Shown: positions 14,793-23,330, counted from the stretch's first letter. The stretch: DNA of 26,688 nt from Tannerella sp. oral taxon 808 (GCA_002890585.1 MIQB01000024.1:1-26688), one strand, 5' to 3'. Notes: generated by a model not told the origin, from the sequence alone. Numbers and translations are program-made.

Positions 14793-16433
14793 TTACATCA
14801 TGCCACCCATGCCGCCGCCCATGCCCGGGTTCATCGGGGGCATCGCGGGGTTGTCTTCTTTCTTCTCGGCCACGACGCACTCGGTGGTCAGGAACATGCC
14901 GGCGATGGAAGCGGCGTTCTCAAGCGCGATGCGCGCCACCTTGGCGGGATCTACCACGCCAGCCTGACCGAGGTCTTCGTACACATCCGTGCGAGCGTTG
15001 TAACCGAAGGCACCCTTGCCCTCCTTCACGCGCTGCACAACGACGGCGCCCTCTTTGCCTGCATTGTCAACGATCTGACGGAGCGGCTCTTCGATGGCAC
15101 GCTTGATGATCTCGATGCCTGTCATCTCATCTTCATTCTCGCCCTTGAGGCCTTCCAATGCAGAGATGGCACGGATGTAAGCTACGCCACCACCAGGCAC
15201 GGTGCCCTCTTCGATGGCTGCGCGTGTGGCATGCAACGCATCGTCCACGCGATCCTTCTTCTCCTTCATCTCCACCTCAGAGGCGGCACCGACGTAAAGC
15301 ACAGCCACACCGCCGGCCAGCTTAGCCAGCCGCTCTTGCAGCTTCTCCTTGTCGTAGTCCGACGTAGTGGTCTCGATCTGCGCCTTGATCTGGTTGACGC
15401 GCGCCGCGATGGCCTTCTTGTCGCCATGACCCTTCACGATCGTGGTGTTGTCCTTGTCTACGGTCACCTTCTCGGCCGTGCCCAGCATGTCCATCTTGGC
15501 ATCCTCGAGCTTCATGCCCTTCTCTTCAGTGATGACGGTGCCACCGGTCAATACGGCGATGTCTTCCAACATAGCCTTGCGACGATCGCCGAAGCCCGGA
15601 GCCTTCACGGCGCACACCTTCAGGCCGCCGCGCAGACGGTTCACAACGAGGGTAGCCAGCGCTTCGCTGTCGATATCCTCCGCGATGATCAGCAGGGCGC
15701 GACCCGACTGTACGACTTGCTCCAGAATGGGCAGCAGGTCTTTCAGCACGGAGATTTTCTTGTCGTAGATGAGGATGTAGGGGTTCTCGAACTGCGTTTC
15801 CATCTTCTCCGTGTCGGTCACGAAGTAGGCGGAGATATAGCCGCGGTCAAACTGCATGCCTTCAACCACCTCGACGGTCGTGTCGGTGCCCTTAGCCTCT
15901 TCCACGGTGATGACGCCTTCCTTCTTCACCTTCTGCATGGCCTCAGCAATCAGCTTGCCGATGCTCTCGTCGCCATTGGCGGAGATCTTAGCCACGTGCT
16001 CGATGCGCTCCATGTTCGACCCCACCTCTTCAGCCTGCGAGGCGATGCTCTCTACGACCTTGGCCACGGCCTTGTCGATACCGCGCTTCAGATCCATCGG
16101 GTTCGCACCGGCCGTCACATTCTTCAGGCCTACGCCGATAATGGATTGCGCCAGAACGGTCGCCGTCGTGGTGCCGTCGCCAGCCTTATCGTTCGTTTTC
16201 GAGGCTACTTCCTTAACTAACTGAGCGCCCATGTTCTCATACGGGCAGGCCAGCTCGATTTCCTTGGCCACCGTCACACCGTCCTTGGTGATCTGCGGTG
16301 CGCCGAATTTCTTTTCGATGATCACGTTGCGACCCTTCGGGCCGAGTGTCACTTTCACTGCGTTTGCCAGCTCGTCCACGCCCTTCTTCAGCGCGTCGCG
16401 GGCTTCCATATCGAACTTAATCTCTTTTGCCAT
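14793..16433 (-). CDS. groEL: Chaperonin GroEL (Hsp60)
   Basis: This 546-residue protein is a standard group I chaperonin. It forms two heptameric rings and folds proteins with GroES in the cytoplasm. Visible signatures are the N-terminal KEIKFDMEARDALKKGVDELA, the nucleotide-binding segments LGPKGRNV and NDKAGDGTTTATVLAQ, and AAIEEGTVPGGGVAYIRA late in the chain. The chain ends in a Gly-Met-rich tail (GMGGGMGGMM), as is usual. It follows groES by 30 bp. Nothing is missing or unusual. Confidence 0.98.
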   Translation of the reverse strand: MAKEIKFDMEARDALKKGVDELANAVKVTLGPKGRNVIIEKKFGAPQITKDGVTVAKEIELACPYENMGAQLVKEVASKTNDKAGDGTTTATVLAQSIIGVGLKNVTAGANPMDLKRGIDKAVAKVVESIASQAEEVGSNMERIEHVAKISANGDESIGKLIAEAMQKVKKEGVITVEEAKGTDTTVEVVEGMQFDRGYISAYFVTDTEKMETQFENPYILIYDKKISVLKDLLPILEQVVQSGRALLIIAEDIDSEALATLVVNRLRGGLKVCAVKAPGFGDRRKAMLEDIAVLTGGTVITEEKGMKLEDAKMDMLGTAEKVTVDKDNTTIVKGHGDKKAIAARVNQIKAQIETTTSDYDKEKLQERLAKLAGGVAVLYVGAASEVEMKEKKDRVDDALHATRAAIEEGTVPGGGVAYIRAISALEGLKGENEDEMTGIEIIKRAIEEPLRQIVDNAGKEGAVVVQRVKEGKGAFGYNARTDVYEDLGQAGVVDPAKVARIALENAASIAGMFLTTECVVAEKKEDNPAMPPMNPGMGGGMGGMM

Positions 16434-16463
16434 GATCTTATTTTCTGTTTTACGTGTTAGACA

Positions 16464-16733
16464 TTATATGATTGCCAAAACGTCGGACTGACGCATGATG
16501 AGGTATTTCTCGCCCTCGAGTTCGATCTCCGTGCCGGCATATTTGCCATAGAGCACGTGGTCACCCGGTTTGAGCACCATCTCCTCATCCTTCGTTCCCT
16601 TGCCCGCGGCGATGATCTCGCCCTTGAGGGGTTTTTCCTTGGCCGAGTCAGGGATGATGATCCCGCTCGCCGTCTTCTCTTCAGCTTCTGCCGGCTTAAC
16701 CAGCACTCTGTCTGCTAATGGCTTTACATTCAT
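16464..16733 (-). CDS. groES: Co-chaperonin GroES (Hsp10)
   Basis: This 89-residue protein is the heptameric lid of GroEL. It begins MNVKPLADRVLVKPAEAEEKT, has the mobile loop (KTASGIIIPDSAKEKP, about 20-35) and the GDHVLYGKYAGTEIELEGEKYLI C-terminal part. It is the first gene of groES-groEL. No CIRCE inverted repeat is seen upstream. A minus-strand GTATTCTTTGG near 16816-16826, with a TTG about 20 bp before it, is a weak promoter candidate. Confidence 0.97.
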   Translation of the reverse strand: MNVKPLADRVLVKPAEAEEKTASGIIIPDSAKEKPLKGEIIAAGKGTKDEEMVLKPGDHVLYGKYAGTEIELEGEKYLIMRQSDVLAII

Positions 16734-16899
16734 GATTCTCTTCTTTTTACTGTTTACTTATTGTGTTCTGATTCTCGTTTTTCGATTTACAACGGCGCCT
16801 TATTGCGAATATCATGCCAAAGAATACAACTGTCACACGTCCGTCAATCCGTCAGGTGCAAAAGACAGCATGGCAGGCGCGGCAAAACCCCGTCCACCC

Positions 16900-16929
16900 T
16901 TGCGCCCCTTGGGGCCGCTGCTACCTTTG
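16900..16929 (+). promoter_or_regulatory. Promoter of the kinase-murQ-fic operon
   Basis: TTG (16900-16902), a 19-bp spacer and TACCTTTG (16922-16929) match the Bacteroidota TTTG-N19-TAnnTTTG consensus. It is 40 bp upstream of the kinase start and divergent from groES. Confidence 0.65.
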
Positions 16930-16968
16930 CCAGCCATTATAATATGTATATAACCCCTACTCAAAACA

Positions 16969-17817
16969 ATGATCCTTATCGCCGATAGTGGTTCCACCAA
17001 GACGCAGTGGAACATCATCCGCAACGGACAGCTCGTCTGCGAGGTGTTCACCAAAGGCCTGAACCCCTACTTCCAAACGCCCGAAGAGATGGGCAAGGAG
17101 CTGCGCAGCGCACTGCTGCCACACATCCCGGACGGGCCCTACGCCGCCGTCCGATTCTTCGGCGCGGGGTGCACACCAGAGAAGATCCGCAGTATGGAAC
17201 GCATGCTCATGGACAACCTGTCCGTGAGTGGCACCGTGGAGGTGGGCAGCGATATGCTCGGCGCCGCGCGCAGCACCTGCGGACGCGAGGCGGGTATCGC
17301 CTGCATCCTCGGTACCGGCTCCAACTCCTGCCTCTACGACGGCGCGGCGATCACGGCCAACATCTCGCCCTTAGGCTTCATCCTCGGCGACGAGGGTAGC
17401 GGCGCTGTGCTCGGCCGACTGTTGGTGGGCCATCTGCTGAAGAACCAGTTAGGCAAAGAGCTGAAGGAGCGCTTCCTCAGCGAGTATGGCCTGACCGTGG
17501 CCGACATCATCGAGCGCGTCTACCGCCAGCCCTTTCCGAACCGTTTCTTGGCCAGCTTCTCGCCCTTCATCACCCGTCACTTAGACGACCCGCGCATGCG
17601 GCAGCTCGTCCATGGCGCTTTCAAGGATTTCTTCGCTCGCAACGTGATGCAGTACGATGGCTATGCCGATCACCCCGTGCACTTCGTCGGCTCCGTGGCC
17701 TACCATTATCAGCTGCTCCTCCGCGAAGCCGCCCAAGGCCTCGGCATCCACATCGGCACCATTGCCCAAAGCCCGATGGAGGGGCTCAGGGAGTATTATT
17801 CAGTCAATCAACAATGA
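16969..17817 (+). CDS. BadF/BadG-family sugar kinase, probable MurNAc/GlcNAc kinase
   Basis: This 282-residue ASKHA-fold kinase shows phosphate-1 motif DSGSTKTQW (6-14), phosphate-2 motif LGTGSNS and the GDEGSG segment typical of BadF/BadG/BcrA/BcrD and N-acetylglucosamine kinases. It overlaps murQ by an ATGA start/stop, so the two are translationally coupled. That context makes N-acetylmuramic acid the likely substrate: kinase product MurNAc-6-phosphate is what MurQ cleaves. The Tannerella forsythia MurK is an enzyme of this same family and pairing. No MurT-like transporter is adjacent here, as groES lies upstream instead. GlcNAc kinase remains an alternative. Confidence 0.85.
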   Translation: MILIADSGSTKTQWNIIRNGQLVCEVFTKGLNPYFQTPEEMGKELRSALLPHIPDGPYAAVRFFGAGCTPEKIRSMERMLMDNLSVSGTVEVGSDMLGAARSTCGREAGIACILGTGSNSCLYDGAAITANISPLGFILGDEGSGAVLGRLLVGHLLKNQLGKELKERFLSEYGLTVADIIERVYRQPFPNRFLASFSPFITRHLDDPRMRQLVHGAFKDFFARNVMQYDGYADHPVHFVGSVAYHYQLLLREAAQGLGIHIGTIAQSPMEGLREYYSVNQQ

Positions 17818-18653
17818 CCTTTACGAAAATCACGGAGCAAGACTCGCTCTACGACAACTTAGAGAACAAGAGCGTCCGCGAACTGCTGGACGACATCAAT
17901 CGCGAGGATCGCAAGGTGGCTGTGGCCGTCGGCGAGGCCATTCCGCAAGTAGAGAAATTAGTGGAGCAGATCGTGCCGCGCATGCAACGCGGCGGACGCA
18001 TCTTCTACCTCGGCGCCGGCACCAGCGGACGCCTCGGTGTGCTCGACGCGTCGGAGATACCGCCCACGTTCGGCATGCCGCCTACGCTCGTCATCGGACT
18101 CATTGCCGGTGGCGACACGGCACTGCGTAACCCGGTGGAAAACGCCGAGGATGACACCGAGCGCGGTTGGCAGGAGTTACAGGAGCGTCACATCACGGCC
18201 GACGACACCGTGGTCGGCATCGCGGCCTCGGGCACGACGCCCTACGTAGTCGGTGCCCTGCGTGCGGCGCGTCAGGCGGGCATCCTCACGGCAGGCATCA
18301 CGAGCAATCCCGGATCGCCCGTGGCTACGGAGGCCGAGATACCGATCGAGGTCGTCCTCGGCCCCGAGTTCGTCACCGGCAGCTCCCGCATGAAGTCGGG
18401 CACGGCGCAGAAGATGATCCTGAACATGATCACCACCTCGACGATGATCCGCTTAGGTCGCGTGCGTGGGAATAAGATGGTGAACATGCAGCTGAGCAAC
18501 CAGAAGCTCGTCGACCGTGGCGCGCGCATGCTCGTGAACGAGCTCGGCCTGCCCTACGACCGCGCCCGCACCCTGCTCCTCCTCCACGGCTCAGTCAAAA
18601 AAGCCCTCGACGCCTTCGGGCAGGCGGGGAGGAATAAAGAGATAACGACGTGA
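17814..18653 (+). CDS. murQ: N-acetylmuramic acid 6-phosphate etherase MurQ
   Basis: This 279-residue cytoplasmic SIS-domain enzyme removes the lactyl ether from MurNAc-6-phosphate to give GlcNAc-6-phosphate and D-lactate. Signatures are YLGAGTSGRLGVLDASE (65-81), NPVENAEDD (107-115), IAASGTTPYVVGAL and GSSRMKSGTAQK. Glu81 and Glu112 correspond in motif and spacing to the catalytic acids Glu89 and Glu120 of E. coli MurQ. The start ATG overlaps the kinase stop, and its TGA overlaps the GTG of the Fic gene. It is somewhat shorter than the E. coli protein at both ends but complete. Confidence 0.95.
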   Translation: MTFTKITEQDSLYDNLENKSVRELLDDINREDRKVAVAVGEAIPQVEKLVEQIVPRMQRGGRIFYLGAGTSGRLGVLDASEIPPTFGMPPTLVIGLIAGGDTALRNPVENAEDDTERGWQELQERHITADDTVVGIAASGTTPYVVGALRAARQAGILTAGITSNPGSPVATEAEIPIEVVLGPEFVTGSSRMKSGTAQKMILNMITTSTMIRLGRVRGNKMVNMQLSNQKLVDRGARMLVNELGLPYDRARTLLLLHGSVKKALDAFGQAGRNKEITT

Positions 18654-19384
18654 ATCATCGCACGGACACCCCGCTCCTCGTCGCCCTCCGCGAGCAGAAG
18701 GCCGCCCGGCTGAAGGGCGGCATCTATCACCGCACACAGGTGGATCTGACTTACAACTCGAACCGCATCGAGGGTAGCCGCCTGACGCACGAGCAGACGC
18801 GCTGCATCTTTGAAACAAACACGATCGGGCCGGCGGATGAAGCAGTGAACGTGGACGACATCCTCGAGACGGTCAACCATTTCCGCTGCGTCGATCGGAT
18901 TATTGACGAGGCCGATCAGCCACTGACAGAGACGCTCATCAAGGAACTGCACGCCACGCTGAAGCAATCCACCACAGACAGCCGACGAGAATGGTTCGCT
19001 GTGGGCGACTACAAGCGACTGCCCAACGAGGTGGGCGGCATGGAAACGTGTCCGCCCGAGGATGTGGCGGATCGCATCCAGTCACTCCTTGCCGCATACC
19101 ACGCCGATCCCCACCCAACGCTCGAATCACTCATCGACTTCCACCACCGCTTCGAGTCCATCCACCCCTTCCAAGACGGCAACGGACGTGTTGGCCGACT
19201 GATTCTCTTCAAGGAGTGCCTCCGCCACGCCATTGTCCCCTTCATCATCACCGACCGCCTGAAGCCGTTTTACTATCGTGGACTACGGGAGTGGGGGCGG
19301 ATGAATGGCTACCTGCTCGACACCTGCCTCACGGCACAAGACGAGTATCGCGCGCTGATGCAGTATTTCCGGATAGGGGAGTAG
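18650..19384 (+). CDS. Fic-domain AMP-transferase with built-in inhibitory motif
   Basis: This 244-residue protein begins with GTG in a GTGA overlap with the murQ stop. The Fic motif is canonical: HPFQDGNGRVGR (172-183), with the catalytic His172 and the phosphate-binding residues. Near the N terminus, S37-N-R-I-E41-G42 matches the inhibitory alpha-helix consensus (S/T)xxxE(G/N), which marks a class II autoinhibited Fic enzyme. There is no winged-helix DNA-binding domain at the C terminus, and no signal peptide. It would AMPylate (or otherwise nucleotidylate) a cytoplasmic target when its inhibition is released. The tight overlap with murQ suggests joint expression with cell-wall recycling; the target is unknown. 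Confidence 0.9.
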   Translation: MNHRTDTPLLVALREQKAARLKGGIYHRTQVDLTYNSNRIEGSRLTHEQTRCIFETNTIGPADEAVNVDDILETVNHFRCVDRIIDEADQPLTETLIKELHATLKQSTTDSRREWFAVGDYKRLPNEVGGMETCPPEDVADRIQSLLAAYHADPHPTLESLIDFHHRFESIHPFQDGNGRVGRLILFKECLRHAIVPFIITDRLKPFYYRGLREWGRMNGYLLDTCLTAQDEYRALMQYFRIGE

Positions 19385-19438
19385 AACACCCCCACTTTCC
19401 CCTTTTCAATTTTCCCCTCAATCCCCCCCCCCCTAAAC

Positions 19439-20587
19439 ATGGAACAATTCAGCATTAAAAACCTTGGCCCAATCAGCGAGGCTTCGGTAGAGTTCGGCGA
19501 CTTGACCTTCCTCGTCGGCCCACAAGCCACCGGAAAGAGTCTCTTTCTCGAAACGCTGAAGCTGATCATCGATCGCGGGCACATCGTCCGCACGCTTGAC
19601 ACGTACAGCTACGCCACAGGCCGCGCGGAGAACATCCTGAACGCGTACTACGGAGACGGCATGTCGAAACTTTGGCGCGAGAGCACGTCCGCGACGTACG
19701 GAGAGAAGACTTATTGCGGCACATCATGGTTACTCGAAAAAGGCCACGAGCCTTCGCCGAAAGAGTCATTACTCTACGTTCCCGCGCAACGCATCCTCAG
19801 CCTCTCGGACGGTAGGCCAAAGAACTTCATGGAGTTCGATGCCGCCACGCCGTATGTGTTGCGACATTTCAGCGAGACGCTACGCATGTTTTTCGGGCAT
19901 ATCACTTCGATGGGTGATCGTGTGATCCAATTCAAATCGGACGCTGGGGGAGCGCATCACCAGACCATCCTCTATTCTCGCGCTGAACAGGAGATCTTCA
20001 ACAACGCAGACATCACAATCGAGGAGGAGCGCGGACAGAAGCAGCTTTTTCAGCGGATCGGCGGCATGCGGGTGCCGTTCATGTCGTGGAGCGCGGGGCA
20101 GAAGGAGTTTATGCCGCTGCTGTTCATTTTCTATCGTTTGGTGGATGGCGAGCAGTATAAATACATCATCATCGAAGAGCCCGAGATGGGCCTCCACCCG
20201 CGGGCGATCAATACGATCATTCTGCAAATGCTCATCTTCATGCAGGCGGGCTATCGGATCATTGTCTCCACCCATTCGCCCATGTTCTTGGAGTTTGCGT
20301 GGGCTTTCAACTTCCTCCAGTCGTTGAAGACGGCGCGCTTCCATGAGGCGCTCGCAGAGATCTTATCCATGGACGGCTGGGAGAAGGGCATGACCGATAA
20401 AGTCTCAACAAAACAGATCAAGACCTACTTCTTCCAACGGAATTCGGACGGCAAAGTCTCCACGGACGACATCTCGTCGCTCGATGTGGACGACGACGAT
20501 ACGATCGTCTCTGAATGGGGCGGACTCTCATCCTTCGCAAGCAAAGCCTCCGAGGTCGTTTCAAAATACGCCCCAGATGATGAGTGA
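19439..20587 (+). CDS. AAA/ABC-type ATPase (SMC/OLD-like), accessory module
   Basis: This 382-residue protein is a compact ABC-type ATPase of the AAA_15/AAA_21 kind: Walker A GPQATGKS (27-34), signature-like SWSAGQKEF (216-224), Walker B YIIIEEPEMGLHP (242-254) and the H-switch STHSP (277-281). No transmembrane segments or fused TOPRIM nuclease domain are seen, so it is not a full OLD protein. The acidic C terminus (LDVDDDDTIVSEW) is unusual. It overlaps a 158-aa gene by about 11 bp, and starts 54 bp after the Fic gene. ATPases of this type commonly form two-gene defence or toxin-like modules with a small effector, which is the best inference here. The G-rich run before the start (CCCCCCCC on plus) could be phase-variable. 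Confidence 0.85.
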   Translation: MEQFSIKNLGPISEASVEFGDLTFLVGPQATGKSLFLETLKLIIDRGHIVRTLDTYSYATGRAENILNAYYGDGMSKLWRESTSATYGEKTYCGTSWLLEKGHEPSPKESLLYVPAQRILSLSDGRPKNFMEFDAATPYVLRHFSETLRMFFGHITSMGDRVIQFKSDAGGAHHQTILYSRAEQEIFNNADITIEEERGQKQLFQRIGGMRVPFMSWSAGQKEFMPLLFIFYRLVDGEQYKYIIIEEPEMGLHPRAINTIILQMLIFMQAGYRIIVSTHSPMFLEFAWAFNFLQSLKTARFHEALAEILSMDGWEKGMTDKVSTKQIKTYFFQRNSDGKVSTDDISSLDVDDDDTIVSEWGGLSSFASKASEVVSKYAPDDE

Positions 20588-21053
20588 CATGAATACATCC
20601 AGGCTCAAAGAGGCCGTGGACGAGACGCCGGATGTGATGGGTAATCACAAGGAAGGACTCATGGCACTGAAAGCTTCTGACAGGAAGCTGATCATTGTGC
20701 CGAACTCGCGGAAAATTGGTGGGAGCTTAGACATTGACAACACAACAAAAAGGCTGTATCCGAACGATACGCGCTGGGACTATGCGGTGGAATACGATGA
20801 CGAAATCTTTTTCATCGAGATACATCCAGCCTCCACCACCAAGATCGACGTAATGCTCAGCAAACTGGAATGGCTAAAGGAATGGCTAAAGACGAAAGCG
20901 CCGCGAATCGATGCGCTTAAGGCCAAGAGCAAGCCTCCCTATCACTGGGTGCATACCGGTAGTTCCAAAATAGCCAAGGGGTCGAAGCAATATAAGCAAC
21001 TGGCCACGCACAAACTCCTCCCCGTCAAAGTCTGGGACTACGCCCACCTCTGA
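20577..21053 (+). CDS. Unrecognised 158-aa partner of the AAA ATPase
   Basis: This protein is 158 residues if read from the ATG at 20577; ATG codons at 20580 and 20589 are alternatives. All of them overlap or abut the ATPase stop codon, so translation is probably coupled. I do not recognise the family. Visible features are RWDYAVEYDDEIFFIEIHPAS (residues 67-86 carry W-D-Y, then E81-I-H83-P-A), which is reminiscent of a PD-(D/E)xK nuclease core with D68 and E81 but His in place of Lys. A basic helical stretch KLEWLKEWLKTKAPR follows, and there is a Lys-rich C terminus. There is no signal peptide and no TM. A nuclease-like effector is only a hypothesis. Confidence 0.75.
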   Translation: MMSDMNTSRLKEAVDETPDVMGNHKEGLMALKASDRKLIIVPNSRKIGGSLDIDNTTKRLYPNDTRWDYAVEYDDEIFFIEIHPASTTKIDVMLSKLEWLKEWLKTKAPRIDALKAKSKPPYHWVHTGSSKIAKGSKQYKQLATHKLLPVKVWDYAHL

Positions 21054-21103
21054 CTCCCCCCCACTATCCGCCGTCAGAGGCTTGCTCCCGCGGGGATTCG
21101 GGG

Positions 21104-21290
21104 CATTGACAACTGTCAGAGGCATCCAAAACGCGTTTTACGGCTCATTGACAACTGTCAGAGGCATCCAAAACGCGTTTTACGGCCCATTGACAACTGT
21201 CAGAGGTACCTAAAACGCGTTTTACGCCCCATTGACAACTGTCAGAGGCACCTAAAACGCGTTTTGCAACCCATTGACAGCAGTCAGCGG
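21104..21290. repeat. 42-bp tandem repeat array with paired palindromes
   Basis: Units start (CATTGAC) at 21104, 21146, 21188, 21230 and 21272, an exact 42-bp period, four full units plus a partial. Each carries two palindromes: TGACAACTGTCA and AAAACGCGTTTT. Substitutions between units fall mostly outside them, although the last full unit ends GCGTTTTGC instead of GCGTTTTAC. It lies upstream of the LptF/G-type gene and downstream of the ATPase pair. It looks like an array of binding sites or a dispersed repeat. Confidence 0.85.
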
Positions 21291-21368
21291 GTCATCTGTT
21301 AAGAAATTTCACACTTCGATGCCCGCCCGGCTGCTCCCCAGCCGCCCAACCTCGCCCCGAACCACGGC

Positions 21369-21400
21369 TTTGCATGGGTTAAGACTTTGCCATACCTTTG
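21369..21400 (+). promoter_or_regulatory. Promoter of lptF/G-ribBA
   Basis: TTTG (21369-21372), a 20-bp spacer and TACCTTTG (21393-21400) match the Bacteroidota promoter consensus. It lies 33 bp before the ATG at 21433, which fixes that start over the longer open frame from 21274. Confidence 0.75.
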
Positions 21401-21432
21401 CCCACGTCTCTTCCGAAGAGATACACCCCAGG

Positions 21433-23316
21433 ATGAAGCGATTGTATATTTTCTTACTAAAAACATTCCTGCCGTTGTTCTTCATGACCTTCGGCATCTG
21501 TCTTTTCATCGTACTCATGCAGTTCCTGTGGAAGTATGTGGACGATATGGTCGGCAAGGGCATCGGCATCGGCGTCCTTGCCGAGATGTTTTTCTACGCC
21601 GCCCTCTCCTTCGTCCCCATGGCCCTGCCGCTGGCCATCCTGCTGGCCTCACTGATGACCTTCGGCAACCTCGGCGAGCAACTCGAGCTCCTGGCCATGA
21701 AATCCGCCGGCATCTCCCTGCCCCGCATCATGCAGCCCTTCATCGTCCTGCTCGCCTTCGTGGCCGTCGGGGCATTCTTTTTTCAAAACAACATCATCCC
21801 CCTCTCGCAGGTCAAGATGTACACCTTGCTCAGCTCCGTACGCGACAAGTCGCCCGAGCTCGAGATCCCCGAAAGCACCTTCTACAGCCAGATCTCAGGC
21901 TTCAACGTATACGTCAAGAAGAAAGACCGCGACGGCCTGCTGCACCACCTGATGATCTACGACTACTCCGACGGATTCAACAACGCGCAAGTCATCGTCG
22001 CCGACTCCGGACGGCTGAAAGTCTCCACCGATAAACAGTTCCTCGTCCTCTACCTCTTCGACGGGCGCATGTTCAAGAACCTCCGCGACCAGGGCGAAGC
22101 CACAGAGGGCGGCGCAGTGCCTTATCAGAAAGAGTCCTTCAAGTCGCGCGAGATCCTCATCCGCTTCGACTCCGAGTTCCACCGCGCCGACGAGTCCGCC
22201 ATGCAAGACCGCTACGTAGGCAAAAACCTCCACAGCCTCCGCGCCTCCATCGACTCCATGACCGTCCGCATCGACAGCGTCAAGGAGTCCAACGCCCGCG
22301 AAGTCTACGCCCGCTCCTACCGCCGCGAGCTTTACCCCACCGACACCGCCGCCCTCGCGCCCGCGCCACAGCCCACGCCCACCACCTTCGACAGCCTCCT
22401 GGCCGCCCTCCCACCCGAACGCCGCATCTCCTACATGCAGAGCGCCCGCAACGCCATCGAAATGCTCAAGGCCGACAACGAGTTTCAGGCCGAAATCCTC
22501 GCCAGCGACGAGAAGGAGATGCGCCGCCACCACACCGAGATGCACAAGAAGTTCACCCTCTCCTTCGCCTGCCTCATCTTCTTCTTCATCGGCGCCCCCT
22601 TAGGCGCCATCATCCGCAAGGGCGGCCTGGGCATGCCCGTCGTCATCTCCGTCTTCCTCTTCATCTTCTATTACGTCATCGACAACATCGGGTTCAAGAT
22701 GGCCAGCAACGGCATGTGGCAACCCTGGCAAGGCATGTGGCTCAGCTCCGCCGTCCTCCTCCCCCTCGGCATCTTCCTGACCTATAAAGCATCGAACGAT
22801 TCGGCCATCCTCAACGCCGACACCTACACCGAGGCCCTCAAACGGATCATCGGCAAACGCCCCACGCGCAAGGTGGAGAAGAAGGAAGTCATCATGTACG
22901 CCCTCGACTATACCGCATGGAGTCGCCACATCACAGCCCTACAGACCGGCATCACAGCCTACCTGCAAGGCGCCCGACGCTGGCTGCCCTACTTCAGCTT
23001 CTGGCGTCAAGGCGGCCGCGACCCAGAGGCCGAACGCATCGCCCATCAGTTAGAAGAAGTCGTGGAGGAAGGCCGCAACTCCGACCGCAACCTGGTGCTC
23101 AACAAACTCATGGATTACCCCATCCTCAGCGGATACGACCTCGTAGACTTCCGCATGAGCCCACGCGCAGGGCGCATCATGGCGTGGATCATCCCCGCCT
23201 CCCTGCCCATCTATCTACTCTCCATGATCCGGCGCAAACTGCTGCTGCACGACATGCGTACCACCCTCCGCGTCTCAGACGAGATGCAAGCACTCATTCC
23301 CAATGATAACCCGTAA
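21433..23316 (+). CDS. LptF/LptG-family (YjgP/YjgQ) lipopolysaccharide export permease
   Basis: Reading from ATG at 21433 the protein has 627 residues. It shows the LptF/LptG arrangement: three N-terminal TMs (about 11-33, 50-75 and 96-116, including MALPLAILLASLMTFG), a periplasmic beta-jellyroll region (about 120-380), and three further TMs (about 373-500, including FTLSFACLIFFFIGAPLGAII and PVVISVFLFIFYYVIDNIGF). A long C-terminal extension of about 100 residues, with a hydrophobic segment near the end, follows; Gram-negative LptF/G of Proteobacteria are about 360 residues, so this is the larger type found in Bacteroidota. LptFG with LptB extracts LPS from the inner membrane. The upstream 53-codon extension lies over the promoter and is not coding. 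ribBA starts 14 bp downstream, probably co-transcribed. Confidence 0.85.
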   Translation: MKRLYIFLLKTFLPLFFMTFGICLFIVLMQFLWKYVDDMVGKGIGIGVLAEMFFYAALSFVPMALPLAILLASLMTFGNLGEQLELLAMKSAGISLPRIMQPFIVLLAFVAVGAFFFQNNIIPLSQVKMYTLLSSVRDKSPELEIPESTFYSQISGFNVYVKKKDRDGLLHHLMIYDYSDGFNNAQVIVADSGRLKVSTDKQFLVLYLFDGRMFKNLRDQGEATEGGAVPYQKESFKSREILIRFDSEFHRADESAMQDRYVGKNLHSLRASIDSMTVRIDSVKESNAREVYARSYRRELYPTDTAALAPAPQPTPTTFDSLLAALPPERRISYMQSARNAIEMLKADNEFQAEILASDEKEMRRHHTEMHKKFTLSFACLIFFFIGAPLGAIIRKGGLGMPVVISVFLFIFYYVIDNIGFKMASNGMWQPWQGMWLSSAVLLPLGIFLTYKASNDSAILNADTYTEALKRIIGKRPTRKVEKKEVIMYALDYTAWSRHITALQTGITAYLQGARRWLPYFSFWRQGGRDPEAERIAHQLEEVVEEGRNSDRNLVLNKLMDYPILSGYDLVDFRMSPRAGRIMAWIIPASLPIYLLSMIRRKLLLHDMRTTLRVSDEMQALIPNDNP

Positions 23317-23330
23317 TACATCCGTATAAA

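Noticed and set aside
15231..16220. 329-codon open frame opposite groEL
   Set aside because: Antisense shadow of an unmistakable groEL.
16734..16968. CIRCE/HrcA operator before groES
   Set aside because: No TTAGCACTC-N9-GAGTGCTAA or close variant is visible.
21274..21432. N-terminal extension of the LptF/G-like permease
   Set aside because: It overlaps a strong TTTG-N20-TACCTTTG promoter and the end of the 42-bp array; the protein from 21433 begins as family members do.
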